DNA of 6,861 bases from DASUGM01 sp036274055 (GCA_036274055.1 DASUGM010000261.1:1-6861); one strand, 5' to 3'; shown: positions 1 through 6,724, numbered from the stretch's first letter. Program-made: numbers and translations. Notes: a model not told the origin generated them from the letters alone.

Positions 1-1
1 G

Positions 2-961
2 CGCCGACTCGGCGGCTCATCGTATGCGGAGATCGCGGCCAACGGGGGCGGCATTCTCTCGACGGTCACCAACACGCGCGCGGCGCGCGAGGATCAGCTG
101 GCCGCCGCCACCCGCGTGCGCCTGGCGGAAATGCTGGCCGCTGGAACGACGACGTGCGAAGCGAAAAGCGGGTACGGGCTCGATACCGCGACGGAATTGC
201 GGATGCTGCGGGTGATTCGGCGGCTGGGCACCGAACAGCCGGTGGAGCTCGCGGCGACGTTCATGGCCGCCCACGAAGTGCCGCCCGAGTACCGCGGGCG
301 TCAGTCCGAGTTCGTGCGTCTGATCATCGACGAGATGATTCCGCAGGCGGCGCCGCTGGCGGAGTGGTGCGACGTGTTCTGCGATCGCGGCTTCTTTACG
401 CCGGACGAGTCGCGCGCGATTCTCGAAGCTGGCGCGCGCGCCGGAATGAAGCCGCGCATTCACGCCGACGAACTGGCGTCGAGCGGCGGTGCGATCGTCG
501 CCGCCGACGTGGGCGCGCGTTCCGCGGATCATCTCGTGCACGTCTCGCCCGACGATCAGGCCCGGCTGGCGGCGGCCGGCGTGATCGCGACGCTGCTGCC
601 CTGCGCGGCCTTCTACCTCAAGCTCGGCCGCTTCGCGCCGGCGCGCGATCTGATCGCCGCCGGCGTCCCGGTCGCGCTCGCGACGGACGTCAACCCGGGT
701 GGCGGCATCTCACCGTCGATGCCGTTTGCGATGACGCTCGCGTGCTTCGGGATGATGATGACGTTCGAAGAGGCGCTGGTCGCCGCGACGATCAACGGCG
801 CGGCGTCGCTCGACCGTGCGGATCGCGTCGGCAGCCTCGAGCCCGGCAAGCAGATGGACGCCGTTTTGATCGACGGGCCGGCGATCAACTTGCTGCGGGT
901 CAACGCGAACCCGATCGTCGCCGTCTACAAACGAGGACACCGCTTTGGGGTCGCATCTTGA
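2..961 (+). CDS. hutI: Imidazolonepropionase HutI, 5'-truncated by window edge
   Basis: Hydrolyses 4-imidazolone-5-propanoate to N-formimino-L-glutamate, the third step of cytosolic histidine degradation. It belongs to the metal-dependent amidohydrolase superfamily. The frame is open from base 2 and gives 319 residues; the family is about 400, so roughly 85 N-terminal residues, including the HxH metal motif, lie off the window. Visible landmarks in fragment numbering are: GGGILSTV near 16-23, KSGYGLD at 55-61, a putative metal histidine at 91 in the family-typical AAHEVPPEY, HADEL at 154-158, SADHL just after, and ATDVNPG with the catalytic-type aspartate at 229. The C-terminus GVAS and its TGA stop are encoded by the left inverted repeat of the adjacent mobile element, so the last few residues may not be ancestral. 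The catalytic core visible here is intact. A cyclodeaminase gene on the other side of the element fits a hut cluster. Confidence 0.96.
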   Translation, partial: RRLGGSSYAEIAANGGGILSTVTNTRAAREDQLAAATRVRLAEMLAAGTTTCEAKSGYGLDTATELRMLRVIRRLGTEQPVELAATFMAAHEVPPEYRGRQSEFVRLIIDEMIPQAAPLAEWCDVFCDRGFFTPDESRAILEAGARAGMKPRIHADELASSGGAIVAADVGARSADHLVHVSPDDQARLAAAGVIATLLPCAAFYLKLGRFAPARDLIAAGVPVALATDVNPGGGISPSMPFAMTLACFGMMMTFEEALVAATINGAASLDRADRVGSLEPGKQMDAVLIDGPAINLLRVNANPIVAVYKRGHRFGVAS

Positions 962-971
962 ATTGACGTAC
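946..971 (+). repeat. Left terminal inverted repeat of RAYT element
   Basis: Begins TGGGGTCGCATCTTGA and is the exact reverse complement of 1974-1999 over 26 bases. Beyond base 971 there is a mismatch and then two more matching bases. The TGA inside it (959-961) is the hutI stop codon. Confidence 0.95.
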
Positions 972-1150
972 GGCAGATGGGCAGTTACTGCAATTCCTGC
1001 AATCACAACGGCGACGCTGCCGCGAACTAATTGCAAGCGTGCCGACGCGTCGGTCCGGACCACGGTCCAACATCTCACGTGTCTGCAAGGACTTCGCGGC
1101 GAAACGGCAGAAGCCGAGCCAGCGGCACCGCCGTTGCAGCGAGGGCGCCC
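972..1150 (+). other. Non-coding left subterminal region of the element, palindrome-rich
   Basis: No credible gene lies between the left repeat and the transposase start. The region holds several short dyads: CGGCAG at 971-976 against CTGCCG at 1017-1022; GCAGT-T-ACTGC at 981-991; TGCAATT at 989-995 against AATTGCA at 1029-1035; a perfect 12-bp palindrome CCGACGCGTCGG at 1042-1053; and an overlapping 10-bp palindrome GGTCCGGACC at 1052-1061. Single-strand transposases of this superfamily recognise subterminal hairpins, so these are candidate recognition or regulatory structures. I saw no convincing -35/-10 pair for the transposase. Confidence 0.55.
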
Positions 1151-2002
1151 ATGGCACGCCAACCACGCATCCAGTTTCCCGGCGCGGTCTATCACGTCAT
1201 GAGCCGTGGCAACGCCCGGCAGAAGATCTTCCTCGACGAAGACGATTGCGCGACGTTTCTCCGACTCTTGAGGCACGTCCGCGACCGGATGGACTGGCAG
1301 ATGTGGGCCTATTGCCTGATGCCCAACCACTACCATCTGCTGCTCGAAACGCCAGCCGCGAATCTGTCGAAAGGCATGCACGACCTTAACGGCGCCTATT
1401 CCGTGGCCTTCAACGACCGCCACGCGCGGGTGGGTCACGTGTTTCAGGGCCGATTCAAGGCCCTGCTGGTCGACAAGGACCGTTACCTGATCGCTTTGGC
1501 GCGGTACCTGGTGCTGAATCCAGTTCGTGCGCAGCTCTGCGAAGCCCCGGGCTCGTGGCGCTGGAGCAGCTACCGGGCCACAACAGGCGGCAGCGACGTC
1601 GTCATGCGACGCGTCGACACGTTCAGAATCCTCAGGCTGTTCGGATCGGAGCCCGACCAGGCCCGCCTGAAATACCGTGACTTCGTGGCGGCAGGTGTGG
1701 GGAAACCGCTCGACGCGTCAGCCGGACCGAATCGCAGCATTCTCGGTGATGAGTTGTTCGTGGGGTCGCTCGAAGGCGTCATGAGCCCCACCTCGACCGA
1801 AGTCAGTCGCGCCGACCGCGTTCAAAAGACTCTCCCAGAGTACGGGCGCCACGGTCCCACCCGCAACGCGGCCATGCGCGCCGCGTATGCCAGCGGCGCC
1901 TTCAGTCTGCGTGCGATTGCGGCCCATTTCGGAGTGCATTACTCCACGGCAAGCAGGATTGTGCGTGCCGGCAGTACGTCAATTCAAGATGCGACCCCAT
2001 AA
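1151..2002 (+). CDS. REP-associated tyrosine transposase (RAYT, Y1/HUH family)
   Basis: Predicted single-strand DNA nuclease/transposase of 283 residues. The N-terminal Y1 domain starts with the family-typical ARQPRIQFPGAVYHVMSRGN. The HUH metal motif is in MPNHYHLL (His60, His62). GHVFQGRFKA lies at 95-104, and the probable nucleophile is Tyr119 in ARYLVLNPVRA. A C-terminal helix-turn-helix lies near 252-272 (SLRAIAAHFGVHYSTASRIV). All key residues are present and there is no frameshift, so the enzyme looks active. I chose ATG 1151 because it is preceded by GAGG at 1141-1144 with 6-nt spacing and begins the conserved domain; the open frame extends upstream without conserved sequence. The final eight residues (TSIQDATP) are encoded by the right inverted repeat. 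The gene ends in tandem TAATAA, directly before the cyclodeaminase gene and in the same frame. Third positions look less G/C-skewed than in neighbours, consistent with transfer. Confidence 0.93.
   Translation: MARQPRIQFPGAVYHVMSRGNARQKIFLDEDDCATFLRLLRHVRDRMDWQMWAYCLMPNHYHLLLETPAANLSKGMHDLNGAYSVAFNDRHARVGHVFQGRFKALLVDKDRYLIALARYLVLNPVRAQLCEAPGSWRWSSYRATTGGSDVVMRRVDTFRILRLFGSEPDQARLKYRDFVAAGVGKPLDASAGPNRSILGDELFVGSLEGVMSPTSTEVSRADRVQKTLPEYGRHGPTRNAAMRAAYASGAFSLRAIAAHFGVHYSTASRIVRAGSTSIQDATP
1974..1999 (-). repeat. Right terminal inverted repeat of RAYT element
   Basis: Exact reverse complement of 946-971, ending ...AAGATGCGACCCCA on the plus strand. It is entirely coding, forming the 3' end of the transposase gene, whose stop TAA begins one base outside it. 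Just outside is CATAAT at 1998-2003, which resembles a -10 box but has no matching -35. Confidence 0.95.
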
Positions 2003-2011
2003 TAAGTGTCC

Positions 2012-2854
2012 ATGCTAGCGGACAAATCTCTCAGAGAAGTGCTCGACGCGTTTGCCTCGTCGGAACCGACGCCCGGCGGCGGCTCGGCCGCCGCGATGAT
2101 CGGCGCCCTGGGCGCCTCGCTTCTGGCGATGGTTGCCGGTCTCCCGAAGACCAAGACCGGCACCGATCAGGCCCGTCAGGCGCTCGACTCGGCTCGCACC
2201 CTCCTCCTCGCTTATCGCGACGAATTGCTCGCGCTGATCGACAAGGATGCCGCCGCCTATGACCTCGTCGTCACCGCCTACAGGAAGCCAAAGGGCACCG
2301 ACGAGGAGAAGGCGGCCCGATCGAAGGCGATTCAGGACGCCATGCGCGTCGCCGCCGAGACGCCGGTCGAGACGATGCGCGCGTGCGCCAAGGTCATGGA
2401 GGCGGCCACCGCAGTCGCCGAGCACGGCAACCCGTCGGCGCAGAGCGACATCGCCGTCGCCGCGCAGTCCGTCGGCAACGCGATGCAGGCGGCGCTGTTC
2501 AACGTCGAGATCAATCTCGGCAGCATCAAGGATCAGACCGTCGTCGACAAGATCGTCGACGCCGCCAAGCAGATCAGCGGCGACGCGTCGGAAGCCGCCG
2601 GCACGATCATGCAGGAGGCCAACGTCGTCGAGCTGATGCGCGCGGTGGCCAAACGCGTCGGCATGCACCACGCGGCGCCGCCCGAACCCGGGACACCGGA
2701 GCATACCGAACGCTTCGCGGCGATGGCGGCGGAAAGCCTGATTCGGCTGGGCACCGACGAAGCCCGTCATGCGCTCGACGTGCTGGCGCACAGCAGCGAC
2801 GCGCAGATCGCAGCGCGCGCGCGGCAGGTGCTCGATCGGCCCGCGGGCAGCTAG
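2012..2854 (+). CDS. fchA: Formiminotetrahydrofolate cyclodeaminase with C-terminal extension
   Basis: Converts 5-formimino-THF to 5,10-methenyl-THF plus ammonia, the folate step that follows glutamate formiminotransferase in histidine breakdown. The protein is 280 residues. The FTCD_C-type all-helical domain covers roughly 5-215, with the signature PTPGGGSAAA at 19-28, an acidic helix ALIDKDAAAYD near 75-84, and GNPSAQSDIAVAA near 139-151. Stand-alone cyclodeaminases are usually about 200 residues. Here a Pro-rich linker (AAPPEPGTPEH) leads to a helical tail near 234-276 that resembles a HEAT-like helix pair. The start is uncertain: GTG 2006 and ATG 2012 are both in frame. I prefer the ATG because it leads straight into the conserved N-terminus, though neither has a Shine-Dalgarno sequence. 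The TAATAA of the transposase lies 6-12 nt upstream in the same frame, so reinitiation is possible. The stop TAG overlaps the lepB stop on the other strand. Confidence 0.88.
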   Translation: MLADKSLREVLDAFASSEPTPGGGSAAAMIGALGASLLAMVAGLPKTKTGTDQARQALDSARTLLLAYRDELLALIDKDAAAYDLVVTAYRKPKGTDEEKAARSKAIQDAMRVAAETPVETMRACAKVMEAATAVAEHGNPSAQSDIAVAAQSVGNAMQAALFNVEINLGSIKDQTVVDKIVDAAKQISGDASEAAGTIMQEANVVELMRAVAKRVGMHHAAPPEPGTPEHTERFAAMAAESLIRLGTDEARHALDVLAHSSDAQIAARARQVLDRPAGS

Positions 2855-3489
2855 CGGACGCGGCCGAAGATCCGGCCCCAGCGAATGCCGCTGACGAGCG
2901 ACGCGTTCTCTTCGACCGAGAAATAGATGAACAGGGCCTGGCCCTTGACATAGTGCGCGGGCAGGAAGCCCCAGAAGCGGCTGTCCTGAGAGTTGTCGCG
3001 GTTGTCGCCCATCATGAAGTACTGATTGGCCGGCACGGTCACCGGTCCGTACTCTTCACGCACGTCATCAAGCCGCGGCGATCCGGTCGACGGCTGTTCG
3101 AGGAAATGCACGGTCGGCGGCTCGTCGATCGGCTGGCCGTTGATCAGCACTTTCTTACGCCGCAGCTCGAGCTTGTCGCCGGGCAGCCCGATCACGCGCT
3201 TGATGAAGTCGCGCTCCGGATCTGCGGGGTATTTGAAGACGATGACGTCGCCGCGGCGGATCGGCCGAGATGGCAGCAGCGCTCGTTCGAGGCCGGTCGC
3301 CGCCGGAGCGAACAGCATCTTGTTCACGATCAGGTGATCGCCGATCAACAGGCCGTTCTCCATCGATCCGGTCGGGATCTTGAACGCCTGAAACACCCAG
3401 GTGCGCACGAACAGCGCCAGGATGACGGCGATCACCAGCGACTCGCCGTACTCGCGGAAGATGCCCTTTTTCACCGGCGCGTCGCTCAT
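2851..3489 (-). CDS. lepB: Signal peptidase I (leader peptidase)
   Basis: Membrane serine protease with a Ser/Lys dyad that removes signal peptides from secreted proteins on the outer face of the inner membrane. It has 212 residues, a compact length for the family. One N-terminal membrane helix lies at about 17-34. Box B, PTGSMENGLLIGD, carries the nucleophile Ser42; box C, GDVIVFKYP, lies at 80-88; box D, IKRVIGLPGD, carries the general base Lys97; box E, GDNRDNSQDSR, lies at 161-171. All catalytic elements are intact. Its ATG overlaps the lepA TGA as ATGA, with a modest GGGAG (plus-strand 3499-3503) 9 nt upstream inside lepA. Translation is probably coupled to lepA. The open frame continues upstream to about 4026, but that part is a shadow inside lepA and lacks family similarity. 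Its TAG stop shares CTAG 2851-2854 with the convergent fchA stop. Confidence 0.96.
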   Translation of the reverse strand: MSDAPVKKGIFREYGESLVIAVILALFVRTWVFQAFKIPTGSMENGLLIGDHLIVNKMLFAPAATGLERALLPSRPIRRGDVIVFKYPADPERDFIKRVIGLPGDKLELRRKKVLINGQPIDEPPTVHFLEQPSTGSPRLDDVREEYGPVTVPANQYFMMGDNRDNSQDSRFWGFLPAHYVKGQALFIYFSVEENASLVSGIRWGRIFGRVR

Positions 3490-5294
3490 TCGTCGCTGCT
3501 CCCGACCTTCAACACCGCCAGAAATGCTTCCTGCGGAATCTCGACGCGACCGACGCGCTTCATCCGCTTCTTGCCTTCCTTCTGTTTCTCGAGCAGCTTG
3601 CGCTTGCGGCTGATGTCGCCGCCGTAGCATTTGGCGAGGACGTTCTTGCGCAGCGCGCTGACCGTCTCGCGGGCGACGATGCGGCTGCCGATCGCGGCCT
3701 GAATCGCGACCTCGAACATCTGCCGCGGAATCAGCTCGCGCATCTTCGAGGCCAGAGCGCGGCCGCGGGTGTAGGCGTTTTCCTCGTGGACGATCATCGA
3801 CAACGCGTCCACCGGATCGCCGTTGACGAGGATGTCGAGCTTGACCAGCGGCGATTCCCAGTAACCGGTGACGTGATAGTCGAGCGACGCGTAGCCGCGC
3901 GAAATCGTCTTCAGCCGGTCGTAGAAGTCGAGCACGACCTCGTTGAACGGCATGTCGTAGGTAATCAGCACGCGGTTCTGCGAGACGTACTCGAGGCCCT
4001 TCTGGATGCCGCGCTTTTCCTGGCACAGTTCGAGAATGCCGCCGACGTGTTCGTTCGGCGTCAGCATCATCGCGGTGATGACCGGCTCCTCGAATTTCGC
4101 GATCCGGCCCGGATCCGGGAGTTTCGCCGGGCTGTCCACCTCCTGCAGCACGCCGTCGGTGGTGGTGACGCGGTACAAGACGCCGGGAGCGGTGGTGATC
4201 AGATCCTGGTTGAACTCGCGCTCGAGCCGCTCCTGCACGATTTCCATGTGCAGCAGGCCGAGAAAGCCGCAGCGGAACCCGAAGCCGAGCGCCGCCGACG
4301 TCTCCGGCTCGAAGAAGAACGACGCGTCGTTCAGCCGCAGCTTCTCGAGTGCTTCGCGCAGCTCGGCGTACTTCGATCCTTCGACGGGATACAGCCCGGC
4401 GAAGACCATCGGCTTCAATTCCTTGAAACCGGGGAACGGCACCGCCGCCGGCCGCCCGACTTCGGTGATGGTGTCGCCGATCTTGGCGTCGCCGACGTTC
4501 TTGATGTTGGCGACCATGAAGCCAGCTTCGCCGACGCCCAGCTCGGTCACCGGCACCGGCTTCGGTCCGAACACGCCGAGCTGATCGATCTGGAACTCAT
4601 GACCGGCGATCATCAGCTTGATCTTCATGCCCGGCCGCATCACGCCGTCGATGACGCGCGTCAGGATGATCACGCCGCGGTACGGATCGAACCAGGAATC
4701 GAAAATCAGCGCCTTCAGCGGCGCATCGGCGATGCCCTGCGGCGGCGGCAGCCGGGTGACGATGGCCTCGAGGATCTCCTCGATGCCGACCCCGGTCTTG
4801 CCGCTGGCGAGAATCGCGCCGCTGGCGTCGAGGCCGATGATCTCTTCGATCTGCCGCTTCGCCTCGTCGGGCTGCGCGCCGGGCAGATCGATCTTGTTGA
4901 TGACCGGAATGATCTCGAGGCTGTTCTCGACGGCGAGGTAGGCGTTGGCGAGCGTCTGCGCCTCGACGCCCTGCGAGGCATCGACGAGCAGCAACGCGCC
5001 CTCGCACGCCGCCAGCGAGCGTGTCACTTCGTACGAGAAGTCGACGTGCCCGGGCGTGTCGATCAGGTTGAGGACGTAGTCCTGGCCATCCTTGGCGTGG
5101 TAGTTCAGCCGGACCGCGTGCGCCTTGATGGTGATGCCGCGCTCGCGCTCGAGGTCCATGCTGTCGAGGACCTGCGCCTCCATCTCCCGGGCCTGCAACG
5201 CGCCGGTGACCTCCAGAAAGCGGTCGGCCAGCGTCGATTTGCCGTGGTCGATGTGGGCGATGATCGAGAAGTTACGGACGAAGCGCTGATCCAT
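3486..5294 (-). CDS. lepA: Elongation factor 4 (LepA), ribosomal back-translocase GTPase
   Basis: Ribosome-associated translational GTPase related to EF-G, acting on stalled or misassembled ribosomes. At 602 residues it is close to E. coli LepA (599). G motifs are: G1 AHIDHGKS at 13-20, G2 RGITIK at 52-57, G3 DTPGH at 79-83 and G4 NKID at 133-136. The mid-region FGFRCGFLGLLHMEI is the EF-G domain III/V-type core shared by the family. The LepA-specific basic C-terminal domain is present, with NVLAKCYGGDISRKRKL and KEGKKRMK. Start ATG 5294 matches the family N-terminus, MDQRFVRNFSIIAHID. An AGGTGA (plus-strand 5307-5312) lies 12 nt upstream, slightly far for a ribosome site. It is the first gene of a lepA-lepB operon, an arrangement also known in enterobacteria, and diverges from the secreted-protein gene at 5381. 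Confidence 0.98.
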   Translation of the reverse strand: MDQRFVRNFSIIAHIDHGKSTLADRFLEVTGALQAREMEAQVLDSMDLERERGITIKAHAVRLNYHAKDGQDYVLNLIDTPGHVDFSYEVTRSLAACEGALLLVDASQGVEAQTLANAYLAVENSLEIIPVINKIDLPGAQPDEAKRQIEEIIGLDASGAILASGKTGVGIEEILEAIVTRLPPPQGIADAPLKALIFDSWFDPYRGVIILTRVIDGVMRPGMKIKLMIAGHEFQIDQLGVFGPKPVPVTELGVGEAGFMVANIKNVGDAKIGDTITEVGRPAAVPFPGFKELKPMVFAGLYPVEGSKYAELREALEKLRLNDASFFFEPETSAALGFGFRCGFLGLLHMEIVQERLEREFNQDLITTAPGVLYRVTTTDGVLQEVDSPAKLPDPGRIAKFEEPVITAMMLTPNEHVGGILELCQEKRGIQKGLEYVSQNRVLITYDMPFNEVVLDFYDRLKTISRGYASLDYHVTGYWESPLVKLDILVNGDPVDALSMIVHEENAYTRGRALASKMRELIPRQMFEVAIQAAIGSRIVARETVSALRKNVLAKCYGGDISRKRKLLEKQKEGKKRMKRVGRVEIPQEAFLAVLKVGSSDE

Positions 5295-5380
5295 GAGCCG
5301 TAGAACTCACCTATTATTGCCGACTCCCGGCTCTCGTGTATTCTGGGGCCGCCCGCGCCACAATTAGGAGGATGCGTCTG
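5295..5380. promoter_or_regulatory. Divergent intergenic promoter region between lepA and the secreted-protein gene
   Basis: Eighty-six bases must contain both divergent starts. For the plus strand, TTGCCG (5317-5322) and TATTCT (5339-5344) are spaced 16 nt, each matching the sigma-70-type consensus at four of six positions. This is a weak candidate, by eye only. No good minus-strand pair was found for lepA. The upstream sequence of both genes overlaps, so shared regulation is possible. Confidence 0.3.
5366..5371 (+). promoter_or_regulatory. Shine-Dalgarno AGGAGG that decides the start at 5381
   Basis: A perfect AGGAGG abuts ATG 5372 with no spacer and lies 9 nt before ATG 5381. Only the second ATG has workable spacing, so 5381 is the preferred start. 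Confidence 0.75.
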
Positions 5381-6724
5381 ATGCGACGCCTGACTGTGAT
5401 GGTGGCCGCGGTGTCCCTGCTGGCTGCGGCGCCCGTCGTGCCGACCGCGCAGTCGCCGCGCACGGCGACCATCGACGCGTTCGTCACCGATCGCGAGGGC
5501 AAGCCGATTCTGGGCCTCGCCGACGGCGATTTTCGCGTCGTCACCGCGGACGGCAAGACGATTCCGGTGACCGGCGTCCGTGAGGTCACGATCCCCCTCG
5601 CGGCGCGCGGCAAAGCCACAGCCGTTGCGGAAGCGCCCCTCGAGGCAACCAACCGGCACGCCGCGGACGCTCGCCTCTTCGTGGTCGTCGCCGAGCCGGT
5701 CGCCTCCGATCCAGGGCGTCGACCCACCCGCGAGTTCATGGACGAGCTGGTCGCCGGCATGCGCGACGTCGACCAGCTGGCGCTCTTTGTCCCCGGCCAT
5801 CCCGACCGATCGCTGCCGCCGACGGACGACACGACGCTCATCGCCCGCGCGCTCGATCGATTCTTCGAGCTGGGCGCGGGCGACACCGGCGGGCTGACCT
5901 CATTCATGCGCTACGACATGCCGAAGGTGTACCGCTCGCTGATGGCGATGCGTTGGACCCAGCGGGCGATCGTCCTGCTGACGCCGGGCTACGTCGGCCC
6001 GGAAGGCTTCTACGACGAGAAGTCGTGGGCCGCGTGGGCGCAGCGCGCCAATGCGCCCATGCACGGCGTGGACGTTGTCGGCGGTGCCCGGAGCATGGGG
6101 CTGCGCCTGCTCCCAAAGGCGACCGACGAAACCGGCGGGCTGCTGTTGAACAGCCAGCCGGCGATGCCCGGCCTCGCGTCGAAAATCCTTTCCGCCTCGA
6201 GTCATTTCTACGAAGTGCAGATCGAGATCCCAGCCAACGTCAAGACCGACCAAAGCATCTACACCAGCGTGCGGACCCACCCGACGTCGAAGACGCGGGC
6301 GCGACTGCGCGTGCGCGCGCCAGAGCCGCTCGAACTGTCGGTGCACGCGACCAACGAACTGAAGACCGCGCTCGCTGCCGCGTTGCCGATGGATGAGATC
6401 CCGCTGTCATTCAGCCTCGAGTCGACGATCGGCGCGACCGCGGCGACGGTGAAGTTCCTCACCAACGGCACGACAGATCCACGCTCGGCCGAACTGCCCG
6501 AGTTTCCGTTCCGAATGGCGTTCGGCGCCGTGACCGACGCCGGCAAGATGCAGGAAATCGGCGTCCGCGACGTCGGCCCCGAGGACGTCAAAATCGAGGG
6601 CTGTTGCATGGCCATTCAACACGACGTTGTCATTCCGAAGGACGCGACCAGCGTGCGCGTCGCTGTCTATCAGCATCCGACTGGGAAAGTCGGGGCGGTG
6701 TTTATTCCGGTGATTAGAAACTAA
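5381..6724 (+). CDS. Secreted VWFA-related domain protein, metal site apparently lost
   Basis: Function unknown; probably exported. It has 447 residues from ATG 5381 (ATG 5372 and GTG 5336 are in frame but poorly placed for the ribosome site). A Sec-type signal peptide covers about 1-23: MRR, a hydrophobic run to about 20, then PTAQS. Residues about 28-70 (TIDAFVTDREGKPILGLADGDFRV) resemble the bacterial 'VTDxxGxPVxGLxxxDFxV' opening of VWFA-related acidobacterial proteins. A Rossmann-like region follows, with strands at LFVVVAEPVA (99-108), LALFVPG (133-139) and RAIVLLTPGY (195-204), then a TGGLLLNS segment (251-258) and a YEVQIEIPA strand typical of that family's C-terminal part. The usual DxSxS metal-ion motif is absent after the first strand. 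A beta-rich C-terminal part, about 315-447, contains a Cys408-Cys409 pair. The assignment is by motif resemblance, so the family call is moderate. Confidence 0.75.
   Translation: MRRLTVMVAAVSLLAAAPVVPTAQSPRTATIDAFVTDREGKPILGLADGDFRVVTADGKTIPVTGVREVTIPLAARGKATAVAEAPLEATNRHAADARLFVVVAEPVASDPGRRPTREFMDELVAGMRDVDQLALFVPGHPDRSLPPTDDTTLIARALDRFFELGAGDTGGLTSFMRYDMPKVYRSLMAMRWTQRAIVLLTPGYVGPEGFYDEKSWAAWAQRANAPMHGVDVVGGARSMGLRLLPKATDETGGLLLNSQPAMPGLASKILSASSHFYEVQIEIPANVKTDQSIYTSVRTHPTSKTRARLRVRAPEPLELSVHATNELKTALAAALPMDEIPLSFSLESTIGATAATVKFLTNGTTDPRSAELPEFPFRMAFGAVTDAGKMQEIGVRDVGPEDVKIEGCCMAIQHDVVIPKDATSVRVAVYQHPTGKVGAVFIPVIRN

Larger units (their letters stand above)
946..1999 (+). mobile_element. 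RAYT-type (Y1/HUH transposase) element with perfect 26-bp inverted termini
   Basis: About 1.05 kb, bounded by exact inverted repeats at 946-971 and 1974-1999 and containing one intact Y1 transposase gene plus about 180 bases of non-coding leader. It lies between hutI and the cyclodeaminase gene. No direct repeat is visible in the bases just outside the termini, consistent with HUH-type chemistry, which normally makes no target duplication. A weaker extension, GGACAC at 935-940 against GTGTCC at 2006-2011, lies 5-6 nt outside the perfect repeat and may mark the true outer ends; the exact borders are therefore uncertain by about 11 bases on each side. The repeats and the gene are read directly from the sequence. 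That the whole unit moves as one piece is inference. Confidence 0.8.

Noticed and set aside
1031..1150. Upstream extension of the transposase frame (TTG start at 1031)
   Set aside because: The 40 extra residues do not resemble RAYT N-termini, and ATG 1151 has a GAGG with proper spacing.
930..2015. Target-site duplication flanking the mobile element
   Set aside because: No direct repeat of useful length was found at either candidate border; only the inverted GGACAC/GTGTCC pair is present.
2383..3627. 414-residue plus-strand open frame spanning fchA, lepB and lepA
   Set aside because: It crosses three clearly assigned genes, has low-complexity Arg-rich sequence and shows no motifs.
3490..4026. 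Upstream extension of the lepB frame
   Set aside because: It lies inside lepA in another frame. The signal peptidase domain starts after ATG 3489, which overlaps the lepA stop in a standard ATGA.
3786..5303. 505-residue open frame on the plus strand opposite lepA
   Set aside because: It is fully antisense to an unmistakable lepA, with Arg/Asp/Val-rich composition typical of a GC-rich shadow frame.
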